Shown here piece after piece: positions 16,808-23,687 of a DNA stretch of 36,462 nt. Both the position numbers and the translations under genes were made by a program. Every line of letters begins with the position of its first letter. Position 1 is the first letter of the stretch. The DNA is from Sphingobacteriaceae bacterium (GTDB taxonomy: Bacteria; Bacteroidota; Bacteroidia; Sphingobacteriales; Sphingobacteriaceae): the NCBI GenBank assembly GCA_947479815.1, contig CANKAT010000026.1:1-36462 (forward strand). Reading direction: 5' to 3'. A model generated the notes under the pieces. That model made no database searches. It was not told the DNA's origin and worked only from the letters and a program-made list of their open reading frames with translations.

Positions 16808-17929
16808 ATGAAAAGAATACTACTAGTACTAACCATACTTTTTTTAACTCAACAAAGTTTTGGACAAGGTTGCGTAGCCGTGAGGCATTTTGGCACCTGC
16901 TCAGCTAACTTGAGTCATAATACATTCGGGAAAGGCGATATTCAGGCTGGAATAAACTATCGTTATTTTAAATCATTCAGGCATTTCAGAGGAACTCATG
17001 AAGAACCTGATCGTATAACCAGTGGTACAGAGGTAATAAACCATTCCAATAACTGGGAATATTCTGCAAGTTACTGGTTATCAGGAAAAACAAATCTGGC
17101 AATTGGAATCCCAACTCAGATTAATGCCCGCTCATCTTTATATGAGCACGGAAGAACTGAAAGGCATCAATCGTTTTCTAGAGGATTAGGAGATATCAGA
17201 TTTGGAATTCAGCAATGGCTGCTTGAACCGGGTTTAAAGTCCTGGAATATTCAAGTTGGATCATCGGTAAAACTTCCTACTGGTAATTATAATGCGTCAG
17301 ATATTTTTTACAATGTAGGGGTAAATGGCAATCCTGAAGTGCGGCCCGTAGATCAATCTATTCAATTAGGAGATGGAGGCCTTGGGCTTATCGTAGAAAC
17401 TCAGATGTATTTAAAACTAAATGAAAAGTTCTATCTCACAACGGGTGCTTTCTATTTGGTAAACCCAAGAGAAACCAATGGGACCAGAACCTTCAGAGAA
17501 AAACTAAGTGCACTGCTTAAAAATGAGGCAATTACATCTGTTCCTGATCAATTTTCATCCAGAATTGCCATGAATTATTCTCCGAATGCAATTTCAAATA
17601 TTTCAATTGGTGGGCGTTATGAAGGTGTTCCTGTGCATGATCTAATAGGTGGAAGTGCTGGATTTAGGCGTCCAGGTAATATTTTATCTGTTGAGCCTGT
17701 TTATTCATATATGAAGAACAATTTAACATTGAATTTTGGTCTTCCCATTGCTGTTCGAAGAAACCGTCCTCAAAGCTATACTGATTTGGAATATTCAAGA
17801 ACTACAGGAGTATTCAGAAATGGTGATGCAGCTTTTGCTGATTATGCAATCAACCTTGGTATACAGTATACTTTTAAAGCAAAACAAAAAACAAAAACTG
17901 AACCTCAGTTTGTAATTCCACAGAATTAA
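16808..17929 (+). CDS. Predicted outer-membrane barrel protein, function unknown
   Basis: The 373-residue protein opens with a classic signal peptide (MKRILLVLTILFLTQQSFGQ) and a mature start with two close Cys residues (GCVAVRHFGTCS). The rest alternates polar and aromatic residues with many GxxxY, FRxG and NxxIG stretches and ends on an aromatic-rich strand (YAINLGIQYTF), as outer-membrane beta-barrels do. It resembles transporter- or porin-like barrels annotated as hypothetical in Bacteroidota; I cannot name a family. It has its own terminator and lies between an OPT transporter and the convergent DUF502 gene, neither of which explains it. Confidence 0.75.
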   Translation: MKRILLVLTILFLTQQSFGQGCVAVRHFGTCSANLSHNTFGKGDIQAGINYRYFKSFRHFRGTHEEPDRITSGTEVINHSNNWEYSASYWLSGKTNLAIGIPTQINARSSLYEHGRTERHQSFSRGLGDIRFGIQQWLLEPGLKSWNIQVGSSVKLPTGNYNASDIFYNVGVNGNPEVRPVDQSIQLGDGGLGLIVETQMYLKLNEKFYLTTGAFYLVNPRETNGTRTFREKLSALLKNEAITSVPDQFSSRIAMNYSPNAISNISIGGRYEGVPVHDLIGGSAGFRRPGNILSVEPVYSYMKNNLTLNFGLPIAVRRNRPQSYTDLEYSRTTGVFRNGDAAFADYAINLGIQYTFKAKQKTKTEPQFVIPQN

Positions 17930-17953
17930 GCTTAATCAAATAAGCTAGAATAG

Positions 17954-17985
17954 AAAAGGCTCAGTTTTATTGACTGAGCCTTTTT
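17954..17985 (+). terminator. Bidirectional intrinsic terminator
   Basis: AAAAGGCTCAG pairs with CTGAGCCTTTT around a loop of about 9 nt, with A residues on one side and T residues on the other. It can serve the barrel gene on the plus strand and, less directly, the murF-alr/DUF502 operon on the minus strand. Confidence 0.85.
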
Positions 17986-18082
17986 CTATTTCAGATATTT
18001 AGAGAAGAAAAATCGAATATAGAGTTAACAGAAGTATAGCTAAATAAAGGCATACCATTTATTTTCTGAAACAGTTAATAGT

Positions 18083-18673
18083 TTATAACTGACTCACGCC
18101 TCCTGAGACAATAAATTTCATCGCTTCACTGGCACTCATTTTCAAAGGTTTTACGCGATCCGCATTCACAAGGCATACTTGACCAGCAAAAGAATACGAC
18201 AATGGAAAGTAAACTGCTACATCACCAGGATATCCAATTTTAGATAGATCTTTATGAGTCAAAAAACCTATTTTCTTTAACCCAGTTTCATTTACCTCAA
18301 CAACCACGGGCTCACTAAACTTTTTGTCATCGCCAACAAATGCCTCAGTAAGATCCTTGAAAGAGGTATAGATTACATTAAAAACCGGCAATCTGTTAAA
18401 CCAGCGGCCAACCCATTTCTTGATAGGGGCTGTTACAAAGTTTGTCACAATAATACCTACAACAATTAGTAGTATGATGACAGTAAGAATTCCAAGTCCG
18501 GGAATATATATAGGCTTACCTGCTTGATCAACCCAAAACACATTGCTTAAATTAAGTGCAGAGTCAACCTTAGAAACCGCCCAATAAATAAAAAATAATG
18601 CAGCAGCAACAGGTAATATGACCAATGCACCTCTTATTAGGTAATTAAATAATGCTTTAATAATTCTATTCAT
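18083..18673 (-). CDS. DUF502 family membrane protein
   Basis: A 196-residue protein with two N-terminal transmembrane segments (about residues 12-32 and 57-80) joined by a short loop and followed by a soluble domain. Family features are GALVILPVAAALFFIYW, the GLGILTVIILLIVVGI second helix, and a later PVVVEVNETGLKKIGFLTH stretch. The biochemical role of DUF502 is not known. Its ATG overlaps the end of murF-alr by 8 bp, so the two are probably co-translated, which suggests a link to the cell envelope. That link is inference from context only. Confidence 0.88.
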   Translation of the reverse strand: MNRIIKALFNYLIRGALVILPVAAALFFIYWAVSKVDSALNLSNVFWVDQAGKPIYIPGLGILTVIILLIVVGIIVTNFVTAPIKKWVGRWFNRLPVFNVIYTSFKDLTEAFVGDDKKFSEPVVVEVNETGLKKIGFLTHKDLSKIGYPGDVAVYFPLSYSFAGQVCLVNADRVKPLKMSASEAMKFIVSGGVSQL

Positions 18674-21125
18674 AATAATATATTCGTTTTACTCGCTGAG
18701 AAATACCAGTCAGAACTTCGTATGGGATGGTATTGAGCTGAGAAGCAATATCTTCAACACGGATAACATCATTAAATACAATAACCTCATCCCCTTCTTC
18801 TACGTCAATACCCGAAATATCGATCATGCACATATCCATACAAATTTTACCAATGGTTGGTACTATTTTACCTTTTACAAGCATTTTACCCATTCCATTT
18901 CCCATCATGCGACTATAACCGTCTGCATATCCTATTTTGACAGTAGCTATGGTGCCGCCATCTGGCATTTTCCCTTGGCGGCTATAACCAACTGTATCGC
19001 CAGCAGGTATCTTTTTAATCTGCGAAATACTGGTTTTCAGCGAAGTTACGGTTTGTAATGGAGAATTATTGCCGAATGAAGAATCAATACCATATAATCC
19101 AATACCTAGGCGCACCATATCGAATCGTGCATTGGGCCACCGAAGAATAGCCGATGAATTTGCCATATGACGGATAAATGAATAACCTAATACTTCCCTA
19201 ATCTTATCGGATAGGTTGACAAAAAGATTTATTTGATGGGATGTATACTCATCATGCTCCGGATTTTCACTGGCAACCAAATGAGAAAATACGCTTTGAA
19301 CATGCATTAATTTATTCAAATTTATAACTGATAACAATTCATCAAGCTCTTCAGGCATAAAGCCTAATCTATGCATGCCCGTATCCAGTTTGATATGTAC
19401 AGGATAATTTTTCAGATTTTTAGTCTTTAAAACCGCCTCAAATTCTTTCAAAACACGAAGAGAATAAATTTCAGGTTCTAATTCATGCTTAATAATAGTG
19501 TCAAATGCCATCACATCAGGACTCATGACCATAATGGGAAGACTTGTTCCAGCTTTCCTTAAGGAAACACCCTCATCGGCATAAGCCACAGCCAGATAAT
19601 CTACCTTATTAAACTCAAGCAAGTTTGCAATTTCAAAACTGCCACTTCCGTAAGAAAAAGCCTTAACCATAGCCATGATCTTGGTTTCTGGGCCAATTTC
19701 AGATTTGTAATAATTAAGATTATGTTCTAAAGCATTCAAATTGATCTCCAGAACTGTTTCATGAACTTTTTGTGTTAAAAGCTGACTGATATTCTCAAAT
19801 CCAAAAGCCCTGGCTCCCTTTAACAAGATGGTCTCATTCTGGAATTTTAAAGTGTGAAATTGATCAAGGAGCTCTGCCGTTGATTTAAAAAATTCAACTT
19901 CGCCAGTAAAAATCGATGCGTATTTGCTGATTTTTTCGCCAACAGCGATTAAGCGATTGACTGATTTATTTGCAAGAAGATGACTAACTTTTTCATAAAC
20001 AAGCTCAGAATCAACTCCTGGAATATCAGAAAGAATCAATGTTCTGCGTGGATGCTGATTTTGCTGCTTTAAAAAATCTAAAGCAATTGCCAGCGAAGAA
20101 AGATCAAGGCTATAGGAATCATCAATTACAGAACAGTTGTTTATGCCATTTTTTAATTCAAGTCTCATCCCTATTGGACTTAGCTTTTCAAGCCTCAAGG
20201 CAGCTTCTTTAATTTCATAACCCAATGCCAGCATAGTTGCCCAACAAATTACAGCATTCTCAATAGATGCCTGATCTTTAAAGGGTATAACTGCTTGCAC
20301 CTCTTCTCCTAAATACAGGGCGTGTAAAACCTGAGAATCATTGCCTAATGCCTCTATTTTAAATATTTTCAGATCAGCAGTTTCATTGAAACTCCAGGTA
20401 AATTTAGTTTTGCCAGGCAAATTTCCCGGATATTCACTCAGATATTTTTTTGAATAAATAAAAAGATCAATATGCTCGAAAAGCTTTAGCTTCTCGTCGA
20501 TCTTTTCTTTGACAGATTTAAAACCCGTTTGATGCGCCTCACCCACATTGGTCAGAATGCCAATAGTAGGTTTAATAATATTGGCCAAATTTTCCATTTC
20601 GTTTGATCTGGATATTCCTGCTTCAAAAACTGCAAAATCATTCAACTCATTCATTTCCCATACAGATACAGGAACACCAATCTGCGAGTTAAAACTCTTA
20701 GGGCTACGAACCATGTTTTGTTCTGAGGAAAGAAGCTGATAAAGCCATTCTTTAACAATCGTTTTACCATTACTTCCGGTAATTCCAATAACGGGATAAT
20801 TAAACTTACTCCTATGAGCGGCAGATAAGGCTTGTAATGCAATTAACGAGTCGGAAACCAAATAAAAATTAGCATCTGCAAATTGGTCAATTGAAAAATC
20901 AGGATCTGAAATCACGAAATTCCTGACTCCCTGTTTATACACTTCTGATATAAAGCTATGACCATCTCTGCGGGCCTTCAAAGCAAAAAACAATGCCTTT
21001 GCAGGATCAATCAACTTCCTACTATCTGTTAGCAAAGTTCTGATAACAGAGCCCTTATCACTGATAAAAGCTTTGGCCTGCAAAATCTTTGTCAACTCTA
21101 CAACGTTATAAGGGAGATGATTCAT
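18666..21125 (-). CDS. murF-alr: MurF-alanine racemase fusion
   Basis: A bifunctional enzyme of peptidoglycan synthesis. The N-terminal half (about 1-450) is MurF, which ligates D-Ala-D-Ala to UDP-MurNAc-tripeptide; its ATP-binding loop is GITGSNGKT at about 114-122. The C-terminal half (about 455-819) is a fold III alanine racemase that makes D-Ala with PLP; the catalytic Lys is in MVKAFSYGSG near residue 485, and the racemase Tyr lies in VGYSRQGK with GYADGYSR after it. This fusion is known in Bacteroidota. Most MurF signature residues appear intact, but the ADGYNANP-like motif of stand-alone MurF is replaced by IDDSYSLDLSS. It is first in an operon with the DUF502 gene and divergent from recX. 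Confidence 0.93.
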   Translation of the reverse strand: MNHLPYNVVELTKILQAKAFISDKGSVIRTLLTDSRKLIDPAKALFFALKARRDGHSFISEVYKQGVRNFVISDPDFSIDQFADANFYLVSDSLIALQALSAAHRSKFNYPVIGITGSNGKTIVKEWLYQLLSSEQNMVRSPKSFNSQIGVPVSVWEMNELNDFAVFEAGISRSNEMENLANIIKPTIGILTNVGEAHQTGFKSVKEKIDEKLKLFEHIDLFIYSKKYLSEYPGNLPGKTKFTWSFNETADLKIFKIEALGNDSQVLHALYLGEEVQAVIPFKDQASIENAVICWATMLALGYEIKEAALRLEKLSPIGMRLELKNGINNCSVIDDSYSLDLSSLAIALDFLKQQNQHPRRTLILSDIPGVDSELVYEKVSHLLANKSVNRLIAVGEKISKYASIFTGEVEFFKSTAELLDQFHTLKFQNETILLKGARAFGFENISQLLTQKVHETVLEINLNALEHNLNYYKSEIGPETKIMAMVKAFSYGSGSFEIANLLEFNKVDYLAVAYADEGVSLRKAGTSLPIMVMSPDVMAFDTIIKHELEPEIYSLRVLKEFEAVLKTKNLKNYPVHIKLDTGMHRLGFMPEELDELLSVINLNKLMHVQSVFSHLVASENPEHDEYTSHQINLFVNLSDKIREVLGYSFIRHMANSSAILRWPNARFDMVRLGIGLYGIDSSFGNNSPLQTVTSLKTSISQIKKIPAGDTVGYSRQGKMPDGGTIATVKIGYADGYSRMMGNGMGKMLVKGKIVPTIGKICMDMCMIDISGIDVEEGDEVIVFNDVIRVEDIASQLNTIPYEVLTGISQRVKRIYYYE

Positions 21126-21184
21126 TACGTAAATTTGTATAAATTTAAAGGAATCCTGTCAAATATTTACGATATTTCAATGCT

Positions 21185-21673
21185 TTGAAAAATGAAACAT
21201 CAATTCCGAAGATTTTTAGCCGAGAACAGGCTAAAGTAAAGGCAGAAAGTTATTGCGCCTATCAGGAAAGATCACAATTTGAAATACGTAATAAACTTTA
21301 TGAATGGGGATTGCATCAAAAAGATGTTGAAGAGATTATATCAGAACTAATAGAACTAAATTTTTTGAATGAAGAACGATTTGCTCTTGCCTATTCACTT
21401 GGAAAATTCAGAATTAAAGGCTGGGGTAAAAACAAGATCAAGCAAGGTTTAAAACTGAAGCGTATCCCGGATAAGTTGATCATAAAATCTCTGAAATCTA
21501 TAGAATATGATGATTATCTGATGATGTTACAGAAAATTTTGCAAAAAAAATCAAATACTATTTCCGAAAAAGATCCATTTAAGAAAAGATATCTTTTAAC
21601 ACGCTTTGCTTCAAGCAAGGGATATGAGTCAGACTTAATCACAGACTTACTGATTAACAATAAGTTAGATTAA
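21185..21673 (+). CDS. recX: Regulatory protein RecX
   Basis: RecX binds RecA filaments and limits recombination and SOS activity. The 162-residue protein shows the RecX three-helix repeats: CAYQERSQFEIRNKLYEWG (repeat 1), LNFLNEERFALAYSLGKFR with KGWGKNKIKQGLK (repeat 2), and KKRYLLTRFASSKGYESDLI (repeat 3). The start is TTG at 21185. The nearby ATGs at 21180 and 21192 are in other frames, and no in-frame ATG precedes the conserved region. recA is not in the window. The gene is divergent from murF-alr by 59 bp. Confidence 0.88.
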   Translation: MKNETSIPKIFSREQAKVKAESYCAYQERSQFEIRNKLYEWGLHQKDVEEIISELIELNFLNEERFALAYSLGKFRIKGWGKNKIKQGLKLKRIPDKLIIKSLKSIEYDDYLMMLQKILQKKSNTISEKDPFKKRYLLTRFASSKGYESDLITDLLINNKLD

Positions 21674-21698
21674 TTGTTATAAAAAAAATAAAAAATAC

Positions 21699-21728
21699 TT
21701 GCCAGAATAGCTTTTCTACATATATTTG
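21699..21728 (+). promoter_or_regulatory. Promoter of tRNA-Gly
   Basis: TTG at 21699-21701, 19 nt of spacer, then TATATTTG at 21721-21728, a full match to the TAnnTTTG core. The predicted transcription start is about 30 bp before the mature tRNA. Confidence 0.7.
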
Positions 21729-21762
21729 TACCTCGGTATTCCTACGGAACACTCACCAAAAT

Positions 21763-21838
<76 letters not shown>

Positions 21839-21847
21839 ATAAGAAAC

Positions 21848-21871
21848 TCCCTCCTCACAGAGGGAATTTTT
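21848..21871 (+). terminator. Terminator of tRNA-Gly
   Basis: TCCCTC (21848-21853) pairs with GAGGGA (21860-21865) around a 6-nt loop, with T residues following. The stem is short, but the position just after the tRNA supports it. Confidence 0.65.
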
Positions 21872-21895
21872 GTTTGAAATAGTAAATAACCATCT

Positions 21896-21964
21896 GCTCG
21901 GATGGTGGATCCCGATAACTATCGGGAGGTAGACACGAGAACGGTTTCGATTACCGTATTATAA
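21896..21964 (+). pseudogene. Broken tRNA-Leu copy with palindrome in its D-loop
   Basis: A 23-bp block at 21887-21909 repeats the leader and 5' end of the intact tRNA-Leu (21972-21994). Where the real gene reads ACT inside the D-loop, this copy has an 18-nt block containing CCCGATAACTATCGGG; the tRNA sequence GGTAGACACG then resumes. The anticodon arm is missing, but a T-arm-like hairpin (ACGGT, loop TTCGATT, ACCGT) follows. No matching 3' acceptor strand is found. It is probably a dead duplicate. Confidence 0.8.
21911..21926. repeat. 16-bp palindrome variant, copy 4
   Basis: CCCGATAACTATCGGG: 7-bp arms identical to the other copies, with the centre AC in place of GC. It lies within the D-loop position of the broken tRNA-Leu copy, flanked by T and A. 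Confidence 0.88.
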
Positions 21965-21980
21965 AATCGTTTAACCATCT

Positions 21981-22066
21981 GCTCGGATGGTGGAACTGGT
22001 AGACACGCAGGACTTAAAATCCTGTGACCCTTAAAGGTCGTGCGGGTTCGATTCCCGCTCCGAGTA
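21981..22066 (+). tRNA. tRNA-Leu (UAA)
   Basis: The acceptor stem GCTCGGA pairs with TCCGAGT, including a G-U first pair. It is a class II tRNA with a long variable arm (GTGACCCTTAAAGGTCGT region). The anticodon loop is CTTAAAA with anticodon TAA, and the T-arm is GCGGG, TTCGATT, CCCGC. CCA is not encoded in full. It is followed by its own terminator and flanked by two partial copies of itself. Confidence 0.96.
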
Positions 22067-22069
22067 CAA

Positions 22070-22103
22070 AAACCCTCTTTACGTATTGTATAGAGGGTTT
22101 TTT
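22070..22103 (+). terminator. Terminator of tRNA-Leu
   Basis: AACCCTCT (22071-22078) pairs with AGAGGGTT (22092-22099), and a T-run follows directly. It is a strong intrinsic terminator. Confidence 0.85.
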
Positions 22104-22127
22104 GTTTTTTACATACAATAAAGTGAA

Positions 22128-22169
22128 TGCGGGTTCGCCCCGATAGCTATCGGGACCCGCTCCGAGTAC
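22128..22169 (+). pseudogene. 3' fragment of tRNA-Leu with palindrome in its T-loop
   Basis: TGCGGGTTCG and CCCGCTCCGAGTAC match the intact tRNA-Leu 3' end at 22041-22067. The two bases of the T-loop and one neighbour (ATT) are replaced by a block holding CCCGATAGCTATCGGG at 22139-22154. The upstream tRNA half is absent. The downstream bases and a second hairpin terminator are also duplicated, so the copy included the terminator region. Confidence 0.82.
22139..22154. repeat. 16-bp palindrome, copy 5
   Basis: An exact CCCGATAGCTATCGGG in the T-loop position of the 3' tRNA-Leu fragment. Confidence 0.9.
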
Positions 22170-22170
22170 A

Positions 22171-22208
22171 AAAAGCCTGATATAAAAGTATTGGGCTTTT
22201 GTTTTTTT
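22171..22208 (+). terminator. Terminator-like hairpin after the tRNA-Leu 3' fragment
   Basis: AAAAGCC (22171-22177) pairs with GGCTTTT (22194-22200), then G and seven T residues. It parallels the terminator of the intact tRNA and shields the toxin-antitoxin promoter from read-through. Confidence 0.7.
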
Positions 22209-22216
22209 TATACGTT

Positions 22217-22246
22217 TTTGAATTCTATTGTAAATACGTATCTTTG
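22217..22246 (+). promoter_or_regulatory. Promoter of the vapBC-like operon
   Basis: TTTG at 22217-22220, 18 nt of spacer, then TATCTTTG at 22239-22246. Both elements match the Bacteroidota consensus exactly. Transcription should start near 22253, giving a very short leader. Confidence 0.8.
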
Positions 22247-22263
22247 ATTTATAAATACGTATC
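22231..22263 (+). promoter_or_regulatory. Paired operator repeats of the toxin-antitoxin operon
   Basis: TAAATACGTATC occurs at 22231-22242 and again at 22252-22263, 21 bp apart (two helical turns), each containing the palindrome ATACGTAT. The repeats overlap the -7 element and the predicted transcription start and end at the vapB ATG. This is the usual position for autorepression by an antitoxin or its toxin complex. Confidence 0.75.
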
Positions 22264-22509
22264 ATGACAACCAAGTTAACATTGACTGTAGAAAAGACAA
22301 TAATAGAAAGGGCAAAATCATATGCAAAGAAAACGGGAAGGAGCCTGTCTGAATTGATTGAGAACTATCTTGAAACAATAACTGAAGAAGATAGTAATTC
22401 GGACATGTCTCCCAAACTTAAAAAGTTAGTCGGGTCGGTTCAATTACCTGCAGACTTTAACTACAATAAAGAATTACGTTCGGCCATTGAAAAGAAACAC
22501 CTACTATGA
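22264..22509 (+). CDS. Antitoxin of a VapBC-like pair (ribbon-helix-helix type)
   Basis: An 81-residue protein whose first half reads as a ribbon-helix-helix DNA-binding fold: a beta strand KLTLTVEKTI, then helices with RAKSYAKKTGRSLSELIENYL. This looks like the DUF6364 group. The C-terminal half (SPKLKKLVGSVQLPADFNYN) is the expected toxin-binding tail. It overlaps the toxin gene by 4 bp (ATGA), which implies coupled translation. It probably represses its own promoter through the two repeats directly upstream. Confidence 0.82.
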   Translation: MTTKLTLTVEKTIIERAKSYAKKTGRSLSELIENYLETITEEDSNSDMSPKLKKLVGSVQLPADFNYNKELRSAIEKKHLL

Positions 22510-22919
22510 TCAGAGTTTTTCTTGACACTAATATTTTGGTCGATTTGATAGCAGACAGGAAGCCATTCAGTAAACATGCAATTGAAATTTTTAAAAGTGC
22601 TGAGGAGCACAAAATGCAACTTTATACTTCATCACATTCAATCGCAACTGCGCATTACCTTCTAAAAAAATATGTGGACGAAAAGGAACTACGAAATATC
22701 CTGTCCAATCTACTGGAATTTCTTGATGTGATTCCTGTCGACCTCGATGTGTTAAAAAAAGGGTTACGCTCCATTCATAAAGATTTTGAAGACGCCATAC
22801 AAATTCTTTGTGCTTCTTCAATCACTGGAATTGATTTCATCGTGACCAGAAATACAAAGGATTTTAAAACAAGTGAAATTGCAGTTTTAACTCCAGATGA
22901 AATGTGTTTAAAATTATAG
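22506..22919 (+). CDS. PIN-domain toxin (VapC-like ribonuclease)
   Basis: A 137-residue PIN-domain protein of the PIN_3 type, expected to cut RNA with divalent metal; VapC relatives cleave tRNA or rRNA. Acidic residues seen are D7 in FLDTN, D96 in DFEDAIQ, and D119 in TRNTKDF. The usual second-position Glu after strand 2 is not obvious: the sequence there is YTSSHSIAT, so activity should not be assumed. It is held in check by the overlapping antitoxin gene. Its place beside duplicated tRNA-Leu pieces suggests arrival by insertion next to the tRNA, although no integrase is present. Confidence 0.85.
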   Translation: MIRVFLDTNILVDLIADRKPFSKHAIEIFKSAEEHKMQLYTSSHSIATAHYLLKKYVDEKELRNILSNLLEFLDVIPVDLDVLKKGLRSIHKDFEDAIQILCASSITGIDFIVTRNTKDFKTSEIAVLTPDEMCLKL

Positions 22920-23301
22920 TTCAGCCACCCCCCTTTCATAAGTAAATAATTTCTTTTCTGTTGCGCAAGCCCGTTATGCCTAATTTTAGGGCGACACTGC
23001 AACTATCAACATTGACTATTATTCACAAATCGTAAACTAAATTCTTAAAAAAACTACTTATATACGATAAAAACCGTAAGTTGGTTTTATATTAAATGGC
23101 ACAAAAGCAAAATTCCATGCTGTAATTAAACAGTTGGTATTCTTTTAACCCCCAAGTTGCTCCATTTTAAAGTATTTTTTTTACAAATCAATTTCTTTAT
23201 AATTAAACCATTGTTGTCTTTTTAACATCATTTATGATGTTGTAAACTCTTTATGGTTACTGGCTTACGTTTATATTTTTATTAATTTACTGTAGAAGAT
23301 T
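22920..23301. other. Gene-free AT-rich interval
   Basis: I see no ORF or RNA gene in these 382 bp. The only clear structure is an inverted repeat at 23224-23241 (AACATCAT, TT, ATGATGTT), about 60 bp before the HipB-like gene, and a T-rich tract near 23175. The interval looks like a decayed spacer between the toxin-antitoxin pair and the regulator. Confidence 0.6.
23224..23241. promoter_or_regulatory. Inverted repeat upstream of the HipB-like gene
   Basis: Eight-base arms AACATCAT and ATGATGTT around TT. The size and position suit an operator for the small XRE regulator that follows, or a weak terminator for vapC. No T-run directly follows. Confidence 0.4.
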
Positions 23302-23523
23302 ATGGAGAGTTCAAAAGTAATAATAGGGTCAATGATAAAATCCCGAAGAAAAGAAAAACGATTTTCACAGAAACACTTAGCTGATCTTCTTGAGGTAGAT
23401 CGTCAATATGTTTGGCGTCTAGAAAATGGCAGAGTTAATTTAACTATGGATTATCTGGATAAAGTGATCCTCCAACTGAATTGTATTAATAAGGATTTTA
23501 TAGTAATCCCAAAAAAAATATAA
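23302..23523 (+). CDS. XRE-family regulator, HipB/y4mF type
   Basis: A 73-residue single-domain helix-turn-helix protein (SRRKEKRFSQKHLADLLEVD, then RQYVWRLENGRVNLTMDYLDKV). The sequence fits the HipB antitoxins that precede hipA kinase genes. Here no HipA or other partner gene follows; the next gene is a LacI regulator 164 bp on. It is either an orphan antitoxin or a free-standing regulator. The repeat at 23224-23241 could be its binding site. Confidence 0.8.
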   Translation: MESSKVIIGSMIKSRRKEKRFSQKHLADLLEVDRQYVWRLENGRVNLTMDYLDKVILQLNCINKDFIVIPKKI

Positions 23524-23687
23524 TCATTAACACCTTCAAGACTCCATTAAGAGTATTTTCAGAAATCGAATATCTGAACTCAAAGGAATAATCTGGAAAA
23601 TATTTAGGAAAATTATATCCACCATATATCTTAAATCTCAATGGCATTAAGAATAATTAATCTTATTTTTAGGCATTCGGGATTAAA

